A DNA stretch of 64,000 nucleotides from Streptomyces griseus subsp. griseus (lineage in GTDB: Bacteria; Actinomycetota; Actinomycetes; Streptomycetales; Streptomycetaceae), in the NCBI RefSeq assembly GCF_000720255.1, contig NZ_JOJE01000041.1, positions 13,044 through 77,043 of the forward strand, read 5' to 3'. The position numbers and the translations under genes are program-made. This document shows, piece after piece, positions 26,665-35,192 of the stretch. The notes beneath the pieces are model-generated. The model was not told the DNA's origin and did not search any database. It saw only the letters and a program-made list of their open reading frames with translations. How positions within the stretch are numbered: the stretch's first letter is position 1; each line of letters begins with the position of its first letter.

Positions 26665-28155
26665 ATGTCGCGGATGCGCGGTCGCAGACCCCTGATCATC
26701 TGGGTGCTCGCCCTCTTCGTCGCCCTCGTGGCGTCGACCCAGCCGGTGTCCGCGGCCGACGGCCGCCCGTACACCAACCCCCTGAAGTCGTCGAAGGGCG
26801 CCGACCCCTGGCTGGAGTACTACGACGGCAACTACTACCTGGTCACCACCACGTTCACCGGCATCCTCGGCATACGGAAGTCGCCGACCCTGGCGGGTCT
26901 GGCCACCGCGCCCAACGTGCAGGTGTGGTCGGACACCACGCCCACCCGCAACACCAACATCTGGGCGCCGGAGATCCACCAGTTCAACGGCCACTGGTAC
27001 CTGTACTACTCGGCCGGCCAGAGCGGTGTCTCCTGCTGCGACTCGCAGCGCACGCACGTTCTGGAGAGCGCCGGCACCGACCCGCTGGGCCCCTACACCT
27101 ACAAGGGCTCGCTCACCGGCTCCAACCTCACGCCGGGCGGCTGGCTGATCGACGCGACCGTGCTGCAGGCCAACAGCAAGCTCTATCTCGTCGGCAGCGG
27201 TTTCATCAACGGCAGCAAGCAGAGCCTGGTCATCGCGCCGATGAGCAACCCGTACACCCTGGCGAGCAACACCTTCACCGTGATCTCCAGCCCCACGCTG
27301 AGCTGGGAGACCTCGGGCGGCGCGGTCAACGAGGGGCCGGAACCGCTGTACCACGACGGCCGGACGTTCCTGACCTTCTCCGCCAGCTTCTGCGGCACCC
27401 CCGACTACAAGCTCGGTCAGCTGGAGCTCACCGGCAGCGACCCGCTCGACCCCGCGTCCTGGACCAAGAAGCAGACGCCCGTCTTCCAGCGCAGTGACGC
27501 GAACAGCGTCTACGGCCCGGGCCACAACGGCTTCTTCACCTCGCCGGACGGCACCGAGAACTGGATCGTCTACCACGCCAACTCCGCCTCGAACGGCGGC
27601 TGCGGCAACGGTCGCACCACCAGGGCCCAGAAGTTCACCTGGAACGCCGACGGCACCCCGAACTTCGGCACGCCCGTCGCGCTCGGCACGTCACTGCCCG
27701 GGCCGTCCGGCGAGAGCGCGGCCACCCCGACCTCGTACACCCTCGTCAACCGCAACAGCGGCAAGTGCCTGGACCTCGACGGCGGCAACAGCGCCAACGG
27801 CACCAACATCTTCCAGTGGACCTGCACCGGCGGGGCCAACCAGAAGTGGCGGATCGAGGACCTCGCCGACGACACCAACCGGCTGGTGAACGTGGCCACC
27901 GGAGGCGTGATGGACACGGCGTCCTGCTCCACGGCAGACGGCGCCGACATCCAGCAGTGGTCCTGGCTCAACAACAAGTGCCAGCGCTACCGCCTGGTGT
28001 TCACCGCGAGCGGCGACTACGTGCGCATCGTCAACGAGAACAGCGGCAAGGTCGCCGACGTGGCCAACTGCGGCACCGCGAACGGCACCGACGTACGGCA
28101 GTGGGCGTGGCTGAACAACACCTGCCAGCAGTGGAAGCTCGTGCCCACCACCTGA
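26665..28155 (+). CDS. Secreted GH43 arabinan hydrolase with C-terminal ricin-type lectin domain
   Basis: 496 residues. A signal peptide ends after about residue 32 (VSAAD). The GH43 beta-propeller (about 35-340) shows its three acids: Asp in SKGADPWLEYYDGNYY, Asp in GGWLIDATVLQ, Glu in NEGPEPLYHDG. After a short linker, residues 355-496 form a beta-trefoil with three repeats, each with a Q-x-W-like signature (NQKWRIE, CQRYRLV, CQQWKLV), a CBM13/ricin fold that holds the enzyme on polysaccharide. Probable alpha-L-arabinofuranosidase or arabinanase. It is followed 52 bp later by a second GH43 gene, and both probably share the promoter at 26584. Confidence 0.87.
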   Translation: MSRMRGRRPLIIWVLALFVALVASTQPVSAADGRPYTNPLKSSKGADPWLEYYDGNYYLVTTTFTGILGIRKSPTLAGLATAPNVQVWSDTTPTRNTNIWAPEIHQFNGHWYLYYSAGQSGVSCCDSQRTHVLESAGTDPLGPYTYKGSLTGSNLTPGGWLIDATVLQANSKLYLVGSGFINGSKQSLVIAPMSNPYTLASNTFTVISSPTLSWETSGGAVNEGPEPLYHDGRTFLTFSASFCGTPDYKLGQLELTGSDPLDPASWTKKQTPVFQRSDANSVYGPGHNGFFTSPDGTENWIVYHANSASNGGCGNGRTTRAQKFTWNADGTPNFGTPVALGTSLPGPSGESAATPTSYTLVNRNSGKCLDLDGGNSANGTNIFQWTCTGGANQKWRIEDLADDTNRLVNVATGGVMDTASCSTADGADIQQWSWLNNKCQRYRLVFTASGDYVRIVNENSGKVADVANCGTANGTDVRQWAWLNNTCQQWKLVPTT

Positions 28156-28206
28156 TCGCTCCCCTCTGATCTCGCTCCGCTCTCCCCTCTGATCTGGAGA
28201 ACCCCC

Positions 28207-29655
28207 TTGAGACGCAACGCCGTCCGGCTGCTCATGGCCGTCCTGGTGGCCGTCGCCGCCGCCCTCGTCGGCCCGGCCTCCCCCGCTCAGGCCGCCGTGC
28301 CCGACTCCCCCGCCGTGACCTACACCAACCCGATCGCCGAGAAGCGCGCCGATCCGCACATCTTCAAGCACACCGACGGCTACTACTACTTCACCGCGAC
28401 CGTCCCCGAGTACGACCGCATCGTGCTGCGCCGGGCCACGACCATCCAGGGCCTGTCGACGGCCCCGGAGGTCACCATCTGGACCAAGCACTCCAGCGGT
28501 GTGATGGGCGCCCACATCTGGGCACCGGAGATCCACTTCATCGACGGCAAGTGGTACGTGTACTTCGCGGCCGGCGCCACCAACGACATCTGGGCGATCC
28601 GGATGTACGTCCTCGAGGGCACCGGCGCCAACCCGCTCACCGCGACCTGGACCGAGAAGGGCCAGATCAAGACGACGTGGGAGAGCTTCTCCCTGGACTC
28701 CACCACGTTCGTCGTGGGCGGTGTCCGCTACCTGGCCTGGGCACAGCGCAACCCGGCCGAGAACAACAACACGTCCCTGTTCATCGCGAAGATGGCCAAC
28801 CCCTGGACGATCACCGGTACTCCGGCGGAGATCTCGCAGCCCACGCTGTCGTGGGAGACGGTCGGCTACAAGGTCAACGAGGGCCCGGCGGTGATCCAGC
28901 ACGGCGGCAAGGTCTTCATGACCTACTCGGCGAGCGCAACCGACGCCAACTACTGCCTGGGCATGCTGACCGCCTCGGCGAGCGCCGACCTGACCAACCC
29001 GGCGTCCTGGACGAAGGGTTCGCAGCCGGTGTTCAAGACCAGCGCCGCGACCTCGCAGTACGGTCCGGGCCACAACTCCTTCACCGTCTCCGAGGACGGA
29101 AAGTCGGACATCCTCGTCTACCACGACCGCAGCTACAAGGACATCACCGGCGACCCGCTCAACGACCCCAACCGCCGCACCCGCGTGCAGAAGGTGTACT
29201 GGAAGGCCGACGGCACGCCCGACTTCGGCATCCCGGTCGCCGACGGCGTCACCCCGCAGCGGTTCTCGTCGTACAACTTCGCCGACCGCTTCATCCGGCA
29301 CTGGGAGTTCCGCGCCAAGATCGAGGCCAACGTCTCCCCGCTCGCGGACTCGCAGTTCCGGGTCGTGACCGGGCTGACCGGCAGCGGCACGGTGTCGCTG
29401 GAGTCGGCCAACTTCCCGGGCTACTTCCTGCGGAGCAAGAACGGCGAGGTGTGGGTGGAGAAGAACGACGGCACCGCGCAGTTCGCGTCCGACGCCACCT
29501 TCTACCGGCGTGCCGGTCTGGCCGACTCCGCCGGGGTCTCCTACGAGTCGTACGGCACCGCCGGACGCTACATCCGCCACTACGACTACCTGCTGTACGT
29601 ACAGACGCCGAGCACGACCCTCGACAAGGCGGACGCGACGTTCTACGCCCAGTGA
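28207..29655 (+). CDS. Secreted GH43 exo-arabinofuranosidase with C-terminal AbfB (CBM42) domain
   Basis: 482 residues from TTG 28207, preceded by GGAGA. The signal peptide ends near residue 30 (AQAAV). The GH43 acids sit in EKRADPHIFKH, ESFSLDSTTF and NEGPAVIQHGG. The last ~140 residues match the AbfB arabinose-binding trefoil (FADRFIRHWEF, SANFPGYFLRSKNG, GRYIRHYDYLLYV). The layout equals that of known Streptomyces GH43-CBM42 exo-1,5-alpha-L-arabinofuranosidases. It is a paralogue of the preceding GH43 gene with a different binding module, so the pair likely attack side chains and backbone of arabinan together. Confidence 0.88.
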   Translation: MRRNAVRLLMAVLVAVAAALVGPASPAQAAVPDSPAVTYTNPIAEKRADPHIFKHTDGYYYFTATVPEYDRIVLRRATTIQGLSTAPEVTIWTKHSSGVMGAHIWAPEIHFIDGKWYVYFAAGATNDIWAIRMYVLEGTGANPLTATWTEKGQIKTTWESFSLDSTTFVVGGVRYLAWAQRNPAENNNTSLFIAKMANPWTITGTPAEISQPTLSWETVGYKVNEGPAVIQHGGKVFMTYSASATDANYCLGMLTASASADLTNPASWTKGSQPVFKTSAATSQYGPGHNSFTVSEDGKSDILVYHDRSYKDITGDPLNDPNRRTRVQKVYWKADGTPDFGIPVADGVTPQRFSSYNFADRFIRHWEFRAKIEANVSPLADSQFRVVTGLTGSGTVSLESANFPGYFLRSKNGEVWVEKNDGTAQFASDATFYRRAGLADSAGVSYESYGTAGRYIRHYDYLLYVQTPSTTLDKADATFYAQ

Positions 29656-29670
29656 CCCTCTGGTGAAAAC

Positions 29671-29697
29671 GGTGCCCCGGGGACGCCCCGGGGCACC
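29671..29697. terminator. Perfect 12-bp hairpin terminator between convergent genes
   Basis: GGTGCCCCGGGG (29671-29682), loop ACG, and the exact complement at 29686-29697. It fills the 43-bp gap between the second GH43 stop and the stop of the convergent GT4 gene, so it can serve both strands. No T-run follows, as is common in Streptomyces. Confidence 0.8.
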
Positions 29698-29698
29698 G

Positions 29699-30916
29699 TC
29701 ACGCCACCTGGGAGGGCGGCGCGTGGCCCACGGCGACCTGCCGGTAGACGTGTTCCACGCCGTCCGCGACGCGCTGCCAGGTGTAGCGGGCGAGGACCCG
29801 CTCGCGCCCCGCCTCGCCGTAGCGGTGGCGCAGTTCGTCGTCGGCGAGCAGCACGCGGACGGCGGAGGCGATCGCCGGGATGTCGTCGGGCGGCACCAGC
29901 CGTCCCGTGCGCCGGTCGGCCACGGTGTCCCGGTGGCCGCCCACGTCGGTGGCGACGACGGGCACCCCGCACGCCATCGCCTCCAACGGCACCATGCCGA
30001 AGGGCTCGTACGCCGGTGCGCACACGACCGCGTCGGCGCTGCCGATCAGCGCGGGCATCCGGTCCGGCTCCACGGCGCCGAGCAGCCGCACCCGGTCGGC
30101 CACCCCCACCTGGTCGGCCAGCCGCAGCAGGTGTTCCGCCTCGGGGTCGGTCTCCACCAGGTCGGCGGGCGGTCCCCCCGCGACGAGGAGTTCGGCGTCG
30201 GGGATCTCGGCGAGGGCGCGGACGGCACGGTCGTAGCCCTTGGGGCGCACCAGGCGGCCGCAGGCGAGCAGTCGGTGCCGCCGCTGCCGTTCCGGCACGC
30301 CGGGGTCATGCGCGCCGGGGTGGAAGCGGTCGATGTCCACTCCGCACGGCACGACGGACACGTGCCGGGGCGGTACGCCCATGCCGGTCAGCTCGTACAC
30401 CTCGTCGGTACTGGTCGCCAGGACCCGCCCGCAGCTGCGGCCCGACTCCCGCTCGGAGCCGACGCGTTCGTAAGGGCTGGTGTCCCGTCGGCCCTGGTGA
30501 CGGCGTTCGACGGTGCCGAGGGAGTGGAAGGTCTGCACGACGGGGATGCCGTGCGGGTGCGCGCCGGTGCGCGCGGCCACGCCGGACATCCAGAAGTGGG
30601 CGTGCACGACGTCGGGCCGTTCGTGGTCCCAGGCGCGCGCGAGATGGGCGCCGAAGCCCGTCATGTACGGGTAGAGGTCGTCCCTGGGGAGGAGGTCGGG
30701 CGGCCCTGCCGGCACATGGTCCACGACGCCGCCGCCCGGCAGGGGCACCCGGTCGGGCAGGTCGGTGGAGTCGCGCCGGGTGTGGACGGTGACCTCGTGG
30801 CCGCGCCGCGTCAGTTCCTCGGTGAGGCGGGCGACGTACACGTTCTGGCCGCCGGCGTCGGTGCCTCCGGGTGCGGCGAGCGGACTCGCGTGCTCGGACA
30901 CCATGGCGATCCTCAT
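29699..30916 (-). CDS. GT4-family glycosyltransferase (GT-B fold)
   Basis: 405 residues. The N-terminal half starts MRIAMVSEHASPLAAPGGTDAGGQNVYV, with the Gly-rich loop of GT4 enzymes such as MshA and sucrose-phosphate synthase. The C-terminal nucleotide-sugar domain has the E-x7-E motif region (YEPFGMVPLEAMACGVPVVAT). It transfers a hexose from an NDP-sugar to an unknown acceptor. It is last in a four-gene leftward operon with a HAD phosphatase, a GT2 enzyme and a NodU-type remnant, which together suggest synthesis of a glycan or heptose-containing product. Confidence 0.85.
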   Translation of the reverse strand: MRIAMVSEHASPLAAPGGTDAGGQNVYVARLTEELTRRGHEVTVHTRRDSTDLPDRVPLPGGGVVDHVPAGPPDLLPRDDLYPYMTGFGAHLARAWDHERPDVVHAHFWMSGVAARTGAHPHGIPVVQTFHSLGTVERRHQGRRDTSPYERVGSERESGRSCGRVLATSTDEVYELTGMGVPPRHVSVVPCGVDIDRFHPGAHDPGVPERQRRHRLLACGRLVRPKGYDRAVRALAEIPDAELLVAGGPPADLVETDPEAEHLLRLADQVGVADRVRLLGAVEPDRMPALIGSADAVVCAPAYEPFGMVPLEAMACGVPVVATDVGGHRDTVADRRTGRLVPPDDIPAIASAVRVLLADDELRHRYGEAGRERVLARYTWQRVADGVEHVYRQVAVGHAPPSQVA

Positions 30917-30944
30917 CGGGTCGACTCCTCGTGGTGGGTGGGGT

Positions 30945-31547
30945 TCACCGGCGCCTTCCGTCTTCCTGTTCGTGGTTGTACGCCGCCTCGAGGGGCCGCT
31001 CGTCGGCGATGACGTGCCCGCGCGGCGGCCCGGTCAGCAGCACCGCGCGGACGGCGGTCAGCAGGTCCGGCGCGACGTGCTCGGCGGCCGCCGTCTCCTC
31101 CGGTGGCGTGTGCGGTGTCGGTACGAGGACGCCGTGGGCGCCGGCCCGGCGGGCGGCCTCGACGTCGGAGACCCGGCCGCTGATGACGACGGTCCCCTCC
31201 GGCCCGGTGCACACCCGTCCGGCGGCCCACAGCAGCAGACCGGGCTCGGGGCTGCGGCAGTGGCAGCCGTCGTCGGGCCCGTGGGGGCAGACGCCCCGCA
31301 CGTCGAAGGGGCCGAGGAGTTCGTCGACACGGGCGTCGACCCGGCGCACGTCGGCCTCGGTGAGGGTGCCGCGCGCGACGCCCGGCTGGTGGGTGAGGAA
31401 CCCGGTGGCCAGGCCCTGGTGTCGCAGCAGTTCCAGGGCCTCGCGGGCACCGTCGGTGGGGCGGACGCGCTGGGGGTCGGCGTTGTCGGGGACGTCCTCG
31501 ACCAGGGTGCCGTCGCGGTCGAACAGCACGGCTCGCACGCGGCTCAC
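30945..31547 (-). CDS. HAD-IIIA phosphatase, GmhB-like (heptose/sugar bisphosphate phosphatase)
   Basis: 200 residues from GTG 31547, overlapping the GT2 stop by 4 bp (GTGA). Catalytic DRDGTLVED (about 10-18) and a zinc-binding loop CPHGPDDGCHCRSP match D-glycero-manno-heptose 1,7-bisphosphate phosphatase (GmhB). It removes one phosphate from a sugar bisphosphate before nucleotidyl activation. The neighbouring glycosyltransferase genes support a sugar role. No heptose kinase or isomerase gene is in the window. Confidence 0.8.
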   Translation of the reverse strand: MSRVRAVLFDRDGTLVEDVPDNADPQRVRPTDGAREALELLRHQGLATGFLTHQPGVARGTLTEADVRRVDARVDELLGPFDVRGVCPHGPDDGCHCRSPEPGLLLWAAGRVCTGPEGTVVISGRVSDVEAARRAGAHGVLVPTPHTPPEETAAAEHVAPDLLTAVRAVLLTGPPRGHVIADERPLEAAYNHEQEDGRRR

Positions 31548-32545
31548 GGCGTCACCTCCCGCCAGGGCGCACTCCCGCGGTGCCGCCACAGACCCCGCAG
31601 CCAGTGCCAGGTGGCCACGGGCGGGATGAGCACGCTGCTGGCGAGCATGGTGTCGACCTCGTGGCGGGTGCGCGGGCCGGGCTCGATGCGTGCCCACGCG
31701 AGTTCGGCGGTCCCGGCGGCCCAGATCAGCCCGGCCGTGAAGGCCTCCCGGCGGCGCCCCGCCGCGGCGAGCGCGCAGGCCGCCGCGCCCGCGGCGGTGA
31801 TGGCGAGGTGGCTGCGCAGCCGGCCGCGCGGGGCAAGGGCCCGGTGCCACCAGTCGGGTCCGTGCAGGCTCCGCATGAGCGCGTCGTCGACATTGCCGCG
31901 CTGGGCGCGCAGCGAGACCCATCGGCCGGTGGGCCGCACCGGGTGCAGGCTGGTGCGCCGGCCCTGCCGGATCCGCCAGCCGGCGTCGAGGACGCGCAGC
32001 GCGAGGTCGGCGTCCTCGCGGTAGGCGCGCCGGAAACGTTCGTCGAAGCCGCCGACCTGTTTGAGTGCCTCGGTGCGGTACGCCATGTCGGCGGTGATCC
32101 AGCGGGCCCGTGCGAGTCCCGCGGTGCCGCGTTCCCAGTCGGTGGGCCGGCGCTCGTCGGGCAGCGGTACCGCGAGCACACCCTGGACGCCCGCGGTGTC
32201 GGGGGACGCCTCGGTGAGGTCGTGGGCGAGTTGGTCGCACCAGTGCGGGCCGCACTGCACGTCGTCGTCGAGGAACACGATCCACGGCGAGGTGGCCGCG
32301 CGCAGGCCTGTGTTGCGGGCCGCGGCGGGACCGCGGCCGTCGCTGTGCAGCACGGTGGTGCGTGCGCGCAGGTCGCCGAGGACGCTCAACGGGTGCTCCA
32401 GCGGGCCCGGTTCGGGGTCGGGCCGGTCGTCGACGAGGATGATCTCCTCGGGGCGCGGGCCGGTCGCCGCGGCCAGCGCGGCGAGGCAGTCGGCGAGCGT
32501 GTCGCGCGCGAGGGTGGGGATGACCACGGAGTAGGCCCTGTTCAT
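31544..32545 (-). CDS. GT2-family glycosyltransferase with C-terminal hydrophobic segment
   Basis: 333 residues. GT-A fold: YSVVIPTLARDTLADCLAAL at the start, EIILVDDRPD, and the metal-binding VFLDDDVQCG at about residue 92. The acceptor region has an ED motif (RRAYREDADLALRVLDAGW). The last ~100 residues carry weak hydrophobic stretches, suggesting membrane contact. ATG 32545 overlaps the upstream stop by 4 bp and its own stop overlaps the HAD start, so the operon is tightly coupled. Confidence 0.85.
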   Translation of the reverse strand: MNRAYSVVIPTLARDTLADCLAALAAATGPRPEEIILVDDRPDPEPGPLEHPLSVLGDLRARTTVLHSDGRGPAAARNTGLRAATSPWIVFLDDDVQCGPHWCDQLAHDLTEASPDTAGVQGVLAVPLPDERRPTDWERGTAGLARARWITADMAYRTEALKQVGGFDERFRRAYREDADLALRVLDAGWRIRQGRRTSLHPVRPTGRWVSLRAQRGNVDDALMRSLHGPDWWHRALAPRGRLRSHLAITAAGAAACALAAAGRRREAFTAGLIWAAGTAELAWARIEPGPRTRHEVDTMLASSVLIPPVATWHWLRGLWRHRGSAPWREVTP

Positions 32546-33072
32546 GCGTACGCCCTTCCCCTGCGCACCGCGTACGGTCCGATGGCGAGCAGGTCCACGG
32601 GCGCGGAGGCGAAGAACTCGAGGGCGTCGCGCGGATCGTCGGCCATGGGCCGTCCGGCGGTGTCGAGGCTGGTGTTGACGACGACGGGCAGTCCGGTGCG
32701 CCGTTCGAAGGCGGCCGGCATCCGGGCCACGAGGGGTTCCTGCCGTTCCTCGACGGTCTGGACGCGGGCGGTGCCGTCCACGTGCACGACGGCGGGGATG
32801 CGCTCGCGCCGCGGGCTGGGCAGTGGTCCGGCGAAGAGTTCGGGGGCGCCGCTCGTGTACTCCTGGCACAGCGGGTCCCAGGGGTCGTGCAGGCCCGGCT
32901 CGTGGGCGGGCCGGGCGCGAGCCGGGTCGAAGGAGTACGTCCAGGGCAGGAGGCGCTTGCCGTACTTGCGGCGGTTGAAGCGTTCCTCCTCGGCGGCCGC
33001 CGTGACGCGCCCGTCGACGACGAGGGCGGCGGCCGGGTCGTGGAACAGGGCGTTGATGCCGAGGATGCGCAT
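32542..33072 (-). CDS. Shrunken NodU/CmcH-type carbamoyltransferase (in-frame internal deletions)
   Basis: 176 residues where the family normally has about 550. The N-terminus is typical (MRILGINALFHDPAAALVVDG ... AAAEEERFNRRKYGKR). A short piece resembling the YSFDP..LARP...DDPWD part follows, then it jumps to the C-terminal domain (RIPAVVHVDGTARVQTV, GLPVVVNTSLDTAGRPMADDPRDAL, IGPYAV). The ATP-binding, Kae1-like core with the HH metal motif is missing, so carbamoyl transfer is unlikely. The frame is kept without stops and still overlaps the GT2 start by 4 bp. It may be a decaying gene kept for translational coupling, or a mini-protein with a new job. Confidence 0.75.
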   Translation of the reverse strand: MRILGINALFHDPAAALVVDGRVTAAAEEERFNRRKYGKRLLPWTYSFDPARARPAHEPGLHDPWDPLCQEYTSGAPELFAGPLPSPRRERIPAVVHVDGTARVQTVEERQEPLVARMPAAFERRTGLPVVVNTSLDTAGRPMADDPRDALEFFASAPVDLLAIGPYAVRRGRAYA

Positions 33073-33145
33073 GGTGACGCGGGTGCCGCGCGGCGGGCTG
33101 TCTCAAACGCTCGGACACGACGTGGTGGCAAGCTGGGACAAAAAG

Positions 33146-33180
33146 CAACTATATACTCAATATATACTCACTGTGTATAG
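33146..33180. promoter_or_regulatory. AT-rich promoter/operator island with repeated TATACTCA
   Basis: In a GC-rich chromosome this ~35-bp stretch is mostly A/T. TATATACTCA-like units start at 33150 and 33161 (11 bp apart), each holding a perfect-looking -10 (TATACT at 33152-33157 and 33163-33168). The outer ends CTATA/TATAG are inverted repeats (33149 to 33180). It lies between the divergent glycan operon and the deacetylase gene, whose ATG is at 33188, so transcripts may be nearly leaderless. Confidence 0.5.
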
Positions 33181-33187
33181 TCCGGGC

Positions 33188-33967
33188 ATGCCTTCTCCGA
33201 CCAAGAAGACGAAGAACACGGGGACCTCGTTCCGTATCGCCGCGAAGATCTGCGGGGCCGTCGGCCTGGCCCTGGCGCTCACCGGCTGCGCGGGCGTGGA
33301 CACCACCGCGCCGAGCGCCGCCCGCGCCGCGACCGCCCAGGCCCGTTTCGGGACCGTCGACTGCCGCCAGGCCAAGTGCATCGCGCTGACCTTCGACGCC
33401 GGGCCGAGCGAACACTCCGCCCGCCTGCTGGACATCCTGAAGGAGAGACAGGTCCCGGCGACCTTCTTCCTGCTGGGCAAACGCCACATGGTGAAGTACC
33501 CGGAGCTCGTCAGACGCATGGCCGACGAGGGCCACGAGGTCGCCAGCCACACCTGGGACCACAAGATCCTCACGCACCTGAAGCCCGAGGAGATACGCGA
33601 GGAACTGGAACGCCCCAACGCGGAGATACAGCGCCTCACCGGCCGCCGCCCCACCCTGATGCGCCCGCCGCAGGGCCGCACCAACGACACCGTGCACGAG
33701 ATATGCCGCGAGCTGGGCCTCTCGGAGGTCCTGTGGAGCGTGACCGCCAAGGACTACACCACGACCGACTCCGCCCTGATCCAGAAGCGCGTCCTCGCGC
33801 ACGCCACCCGGGACGGGATCATCCTGCTGCACGACATCTACGACGGAACCGTGCCGGCGGTGCCCGGGATCATCGACGCGCTGAAGGAACGCGGGTACGT
33901 GTTCGTGACCGTCCCGCAGCTGCTGGCGCCCGGCAGGGCGGAGCCGGGGAAGGTGTACCGGCCCTGA
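33188..33967 (+). CDS. Lipoprotein polysaccharide deacetylase (NodB fold, CE4-like)
   Basis: 259 residues. The hydrophobic signal ends in lipobox LTGC with Cys34, so it is a surface lipoprotein. The NodB domain covers about 58-250: LTFDAGPS (67-74), SHTWDH with both metal His residues, RPPQGRT, and C-terminal ILLHDIY with the catalytic His. The usual TFDDG reads TFDAG, so the second Asp, normally a metal ligand, is Ala. I recall this variant in many actinobacterial relatives. It probably removes N- or O-acetyl groups from cell-wall glycans. It diverges from the glycan operon across the AT-rich island. Confidence 0.85.
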   Translation: MPSPTKKTKNTGTSFRIAAKICGAVGLALALTGCAGVDTTAPSAARAATAQARFGTVDCRQAKCIALTFDAGPSEHSARLLDILKERQVPATFFLLGKRHMVKYPELVRRMADEGHEVASHTWDHKILTHLKPEEIREELERPNAEIQRLTGRRPTLMRPPQGRTNDTVHEICRELGLSEVLWSVTAKDYTTTDSALIQKRVLAHATRDGIILLHDIYDGTVPAVPGIIDALKERGYVFVTVPQLLAPGRAEPGKVYRP

Positions 33968-34006
33968 CGTACGGGGCGTGACGTACGCGCCGTGACGTAC
34001 CGGGCT
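33965..34006 (+). repeat. Three 14-bp tandem repeats (TGACGTACssGsCs type)
   Basis: Copies begin at 33965, 33979 and 33993, each opening with TGACGTAC. They start at the stop codon of the deacetylase gene and run into the gap before the SRPBCC gene (34036). Confidence 0.6.
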
Positions 34007-34035
34007 CGATGTACCGGGCCGCCTAGAATTCACAT

Positions 34036-34476
34036 GTGGTCACCTTCCTCCTGGAACGCACGGCACCGCTCCCGCTCGACGAGGCCTGGCGCAGGCTCAC
34101 GGAGTGGCCCCGGCACGGCGACGTGGTCCCGCTGACCCGCGTCACCGTGGTGACTCCCCCGCCGACGGCCGCGGGCACGGTGGTCGTGGCCCGCTCCAGC
34201 CTCGGCCCGCTCTCCTTCGACGACCGGATGGAGGTCACCGTGTGGGACCCGCCGGCCGACGGCGGGCCAGGGCGCTGCCGGCTGGAGAAGCGGGGCCGTG
34301 TCGTCCTGGGCTGGGCCGAGATCGAGGTCCGTCCCGGCCCGGGCGGCCGGACGCGCGTGGTGTGGCGCGAGGAGATCGGTGTCCGCTTCCTGCCCGCCCC
34401 CTTCGACCCGGCCCTGCGGACGGCGGCGCGCTCGGTGTTCGGACGGGCGGTCGACTCGCTCCTCCGGCGCCCCTGA
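34036..34476 (+). CDS. SRPBCC (START-like) small protein
   Basis: 146 residues from GTG 34036. The pattern is that of polyketide-cyclase/Bet v 1-like proteins: TFLLERTAPLPLDEAWRRLTEWPRH at the start, beta strands TVWDPP, LEKRGRVVLGWAEIEV and VVWREEIGV, and a long C-terminal helix (FDPALRTAARSVFGRAVDSLLRR). Such folds bind hydrophobic ligands. The stop overlaps the methyltransferase ATG (TGATG), so the two are translated together. Its ligand is unknown. Confidence 0.7.
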   Translation: MVTFLLERTAPLPLDEAWRRLTEWPRHGDVVPLTRVTVVTPPPTAAGTVVVARSSLGPLSFDDRMEVTVWDPPADGGPGRCRLEKRGRVVLGWAEIEVRPGPGGRTRVVWREEIGVRFLPAPFDPALRTAARSVFGRAVDSLLRRP

Positions 34477-35192
34477 TGCCCGTCGAACGGGTCCACTGGG
34501 AGGACCACTTCGCCGCCGGACACGGTTTTCTGACCGCGGACGACCACGAACTCCGCCTGCTCGCCGAGGCGGTGGGCCCACCCGCCCCGCACGCCCGCGC
34601 CCTGGACATCGGCTGCGGCCTGGGCGCGTACGCGGCCGCCCTGGCCCGTCTCGGCTACGACGCCCTCGCCGTCGACTGGGCCGACGCCGCGGTGGCCGCG
34701 ACCCGCGACCGTTACGCCGGCCTCCAGCCCCGACTGCGCGCCCGCCGACTGGACTTCACCGACGACACCGAAGTGGAGTCCCTCCCCGCGCACTCCTTCC
34801 ACCTCGTCACCATGCGTCTCGTCCTCGCCTTCCTCCCCGACAAGGCGGCGATCGCGGACCGCGTCCGCCGCCTGCTCACCCCGGACGGCGTGTGGCTCGT
34901 GACCTCCTCCCTCACCGGCCGGCTCCCCGAGGAACGCCGCCACATCGGCCTCACCCCGTCCGACGTGGCCGCCCTGACGGACGGCTGGGAACGGGGCCAC
35001 TGGTACGACCTGGAACCGGGCGGCCTGCGCTGCTTCGTGCTGCGCGGACCAGACCACGGCCCGCCCCCGGTACGGGCGTTGGGAGGATCGTGCGAGAGTG
35101 GGCGCCGTGACGGCAGTCGAGAGCACGACCGTGGACGAGGCCGAGACGCTGGCGGAGGACGGGCTGCGGTGGTTGCTCGCGGCGGCGCGTGA
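34476..35192 (+). CDS. Class I SAM-dependent methyltransferase
   Basis: 238 residues. Motif I LDIGCGLGAYAAALA (about 44-58), an acidic end of strand 2 (AVDWADAAV), motif post-I RRLDFTDD and HLVTMRLVLAF define the SAM fold. The last ~30 residues are Arg/Gly-rich and lie in the 95-bp overlap with the LanC-like gene, so they may be non-functional. It is between an SRPBCC gene and a LanC-like gene. The methyl acceptor is not evident. Confidence 0.8.
   Translation: MPVERVHWEDHFAAGHGFLTADDHELRLLAEAVGPPAPHARALDIGCGLGAYAAALARLGYDALAVDWADAAVAATRDRYAGLQPRLRARRLDFTDDTEVESLPAHSFHLVTMRLVLAFLPDKAAIADRVRRLLTPDGVWLVTSSLTGRLPEERRHIGLTPSDVAALTDGWERGHWYDLEPGGLRCFVLRGPDHGPPPVRALGGSCESGRRDGSREHDRGRGRDAGGGRAAVVARGGA

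Noticed and set aside
26665..29655. The two GH43 genes as one frameshifted gene
   Set aside because: Each has its own signal peptide, full catalytic triad and different binding module, with a proper start and stop.
29671..29697. Possible regulatory operator
   Set aside because: The perfect 12-bp hairpin with a 3-base loop between two stop codons is better explained as a bidirectional terminator.
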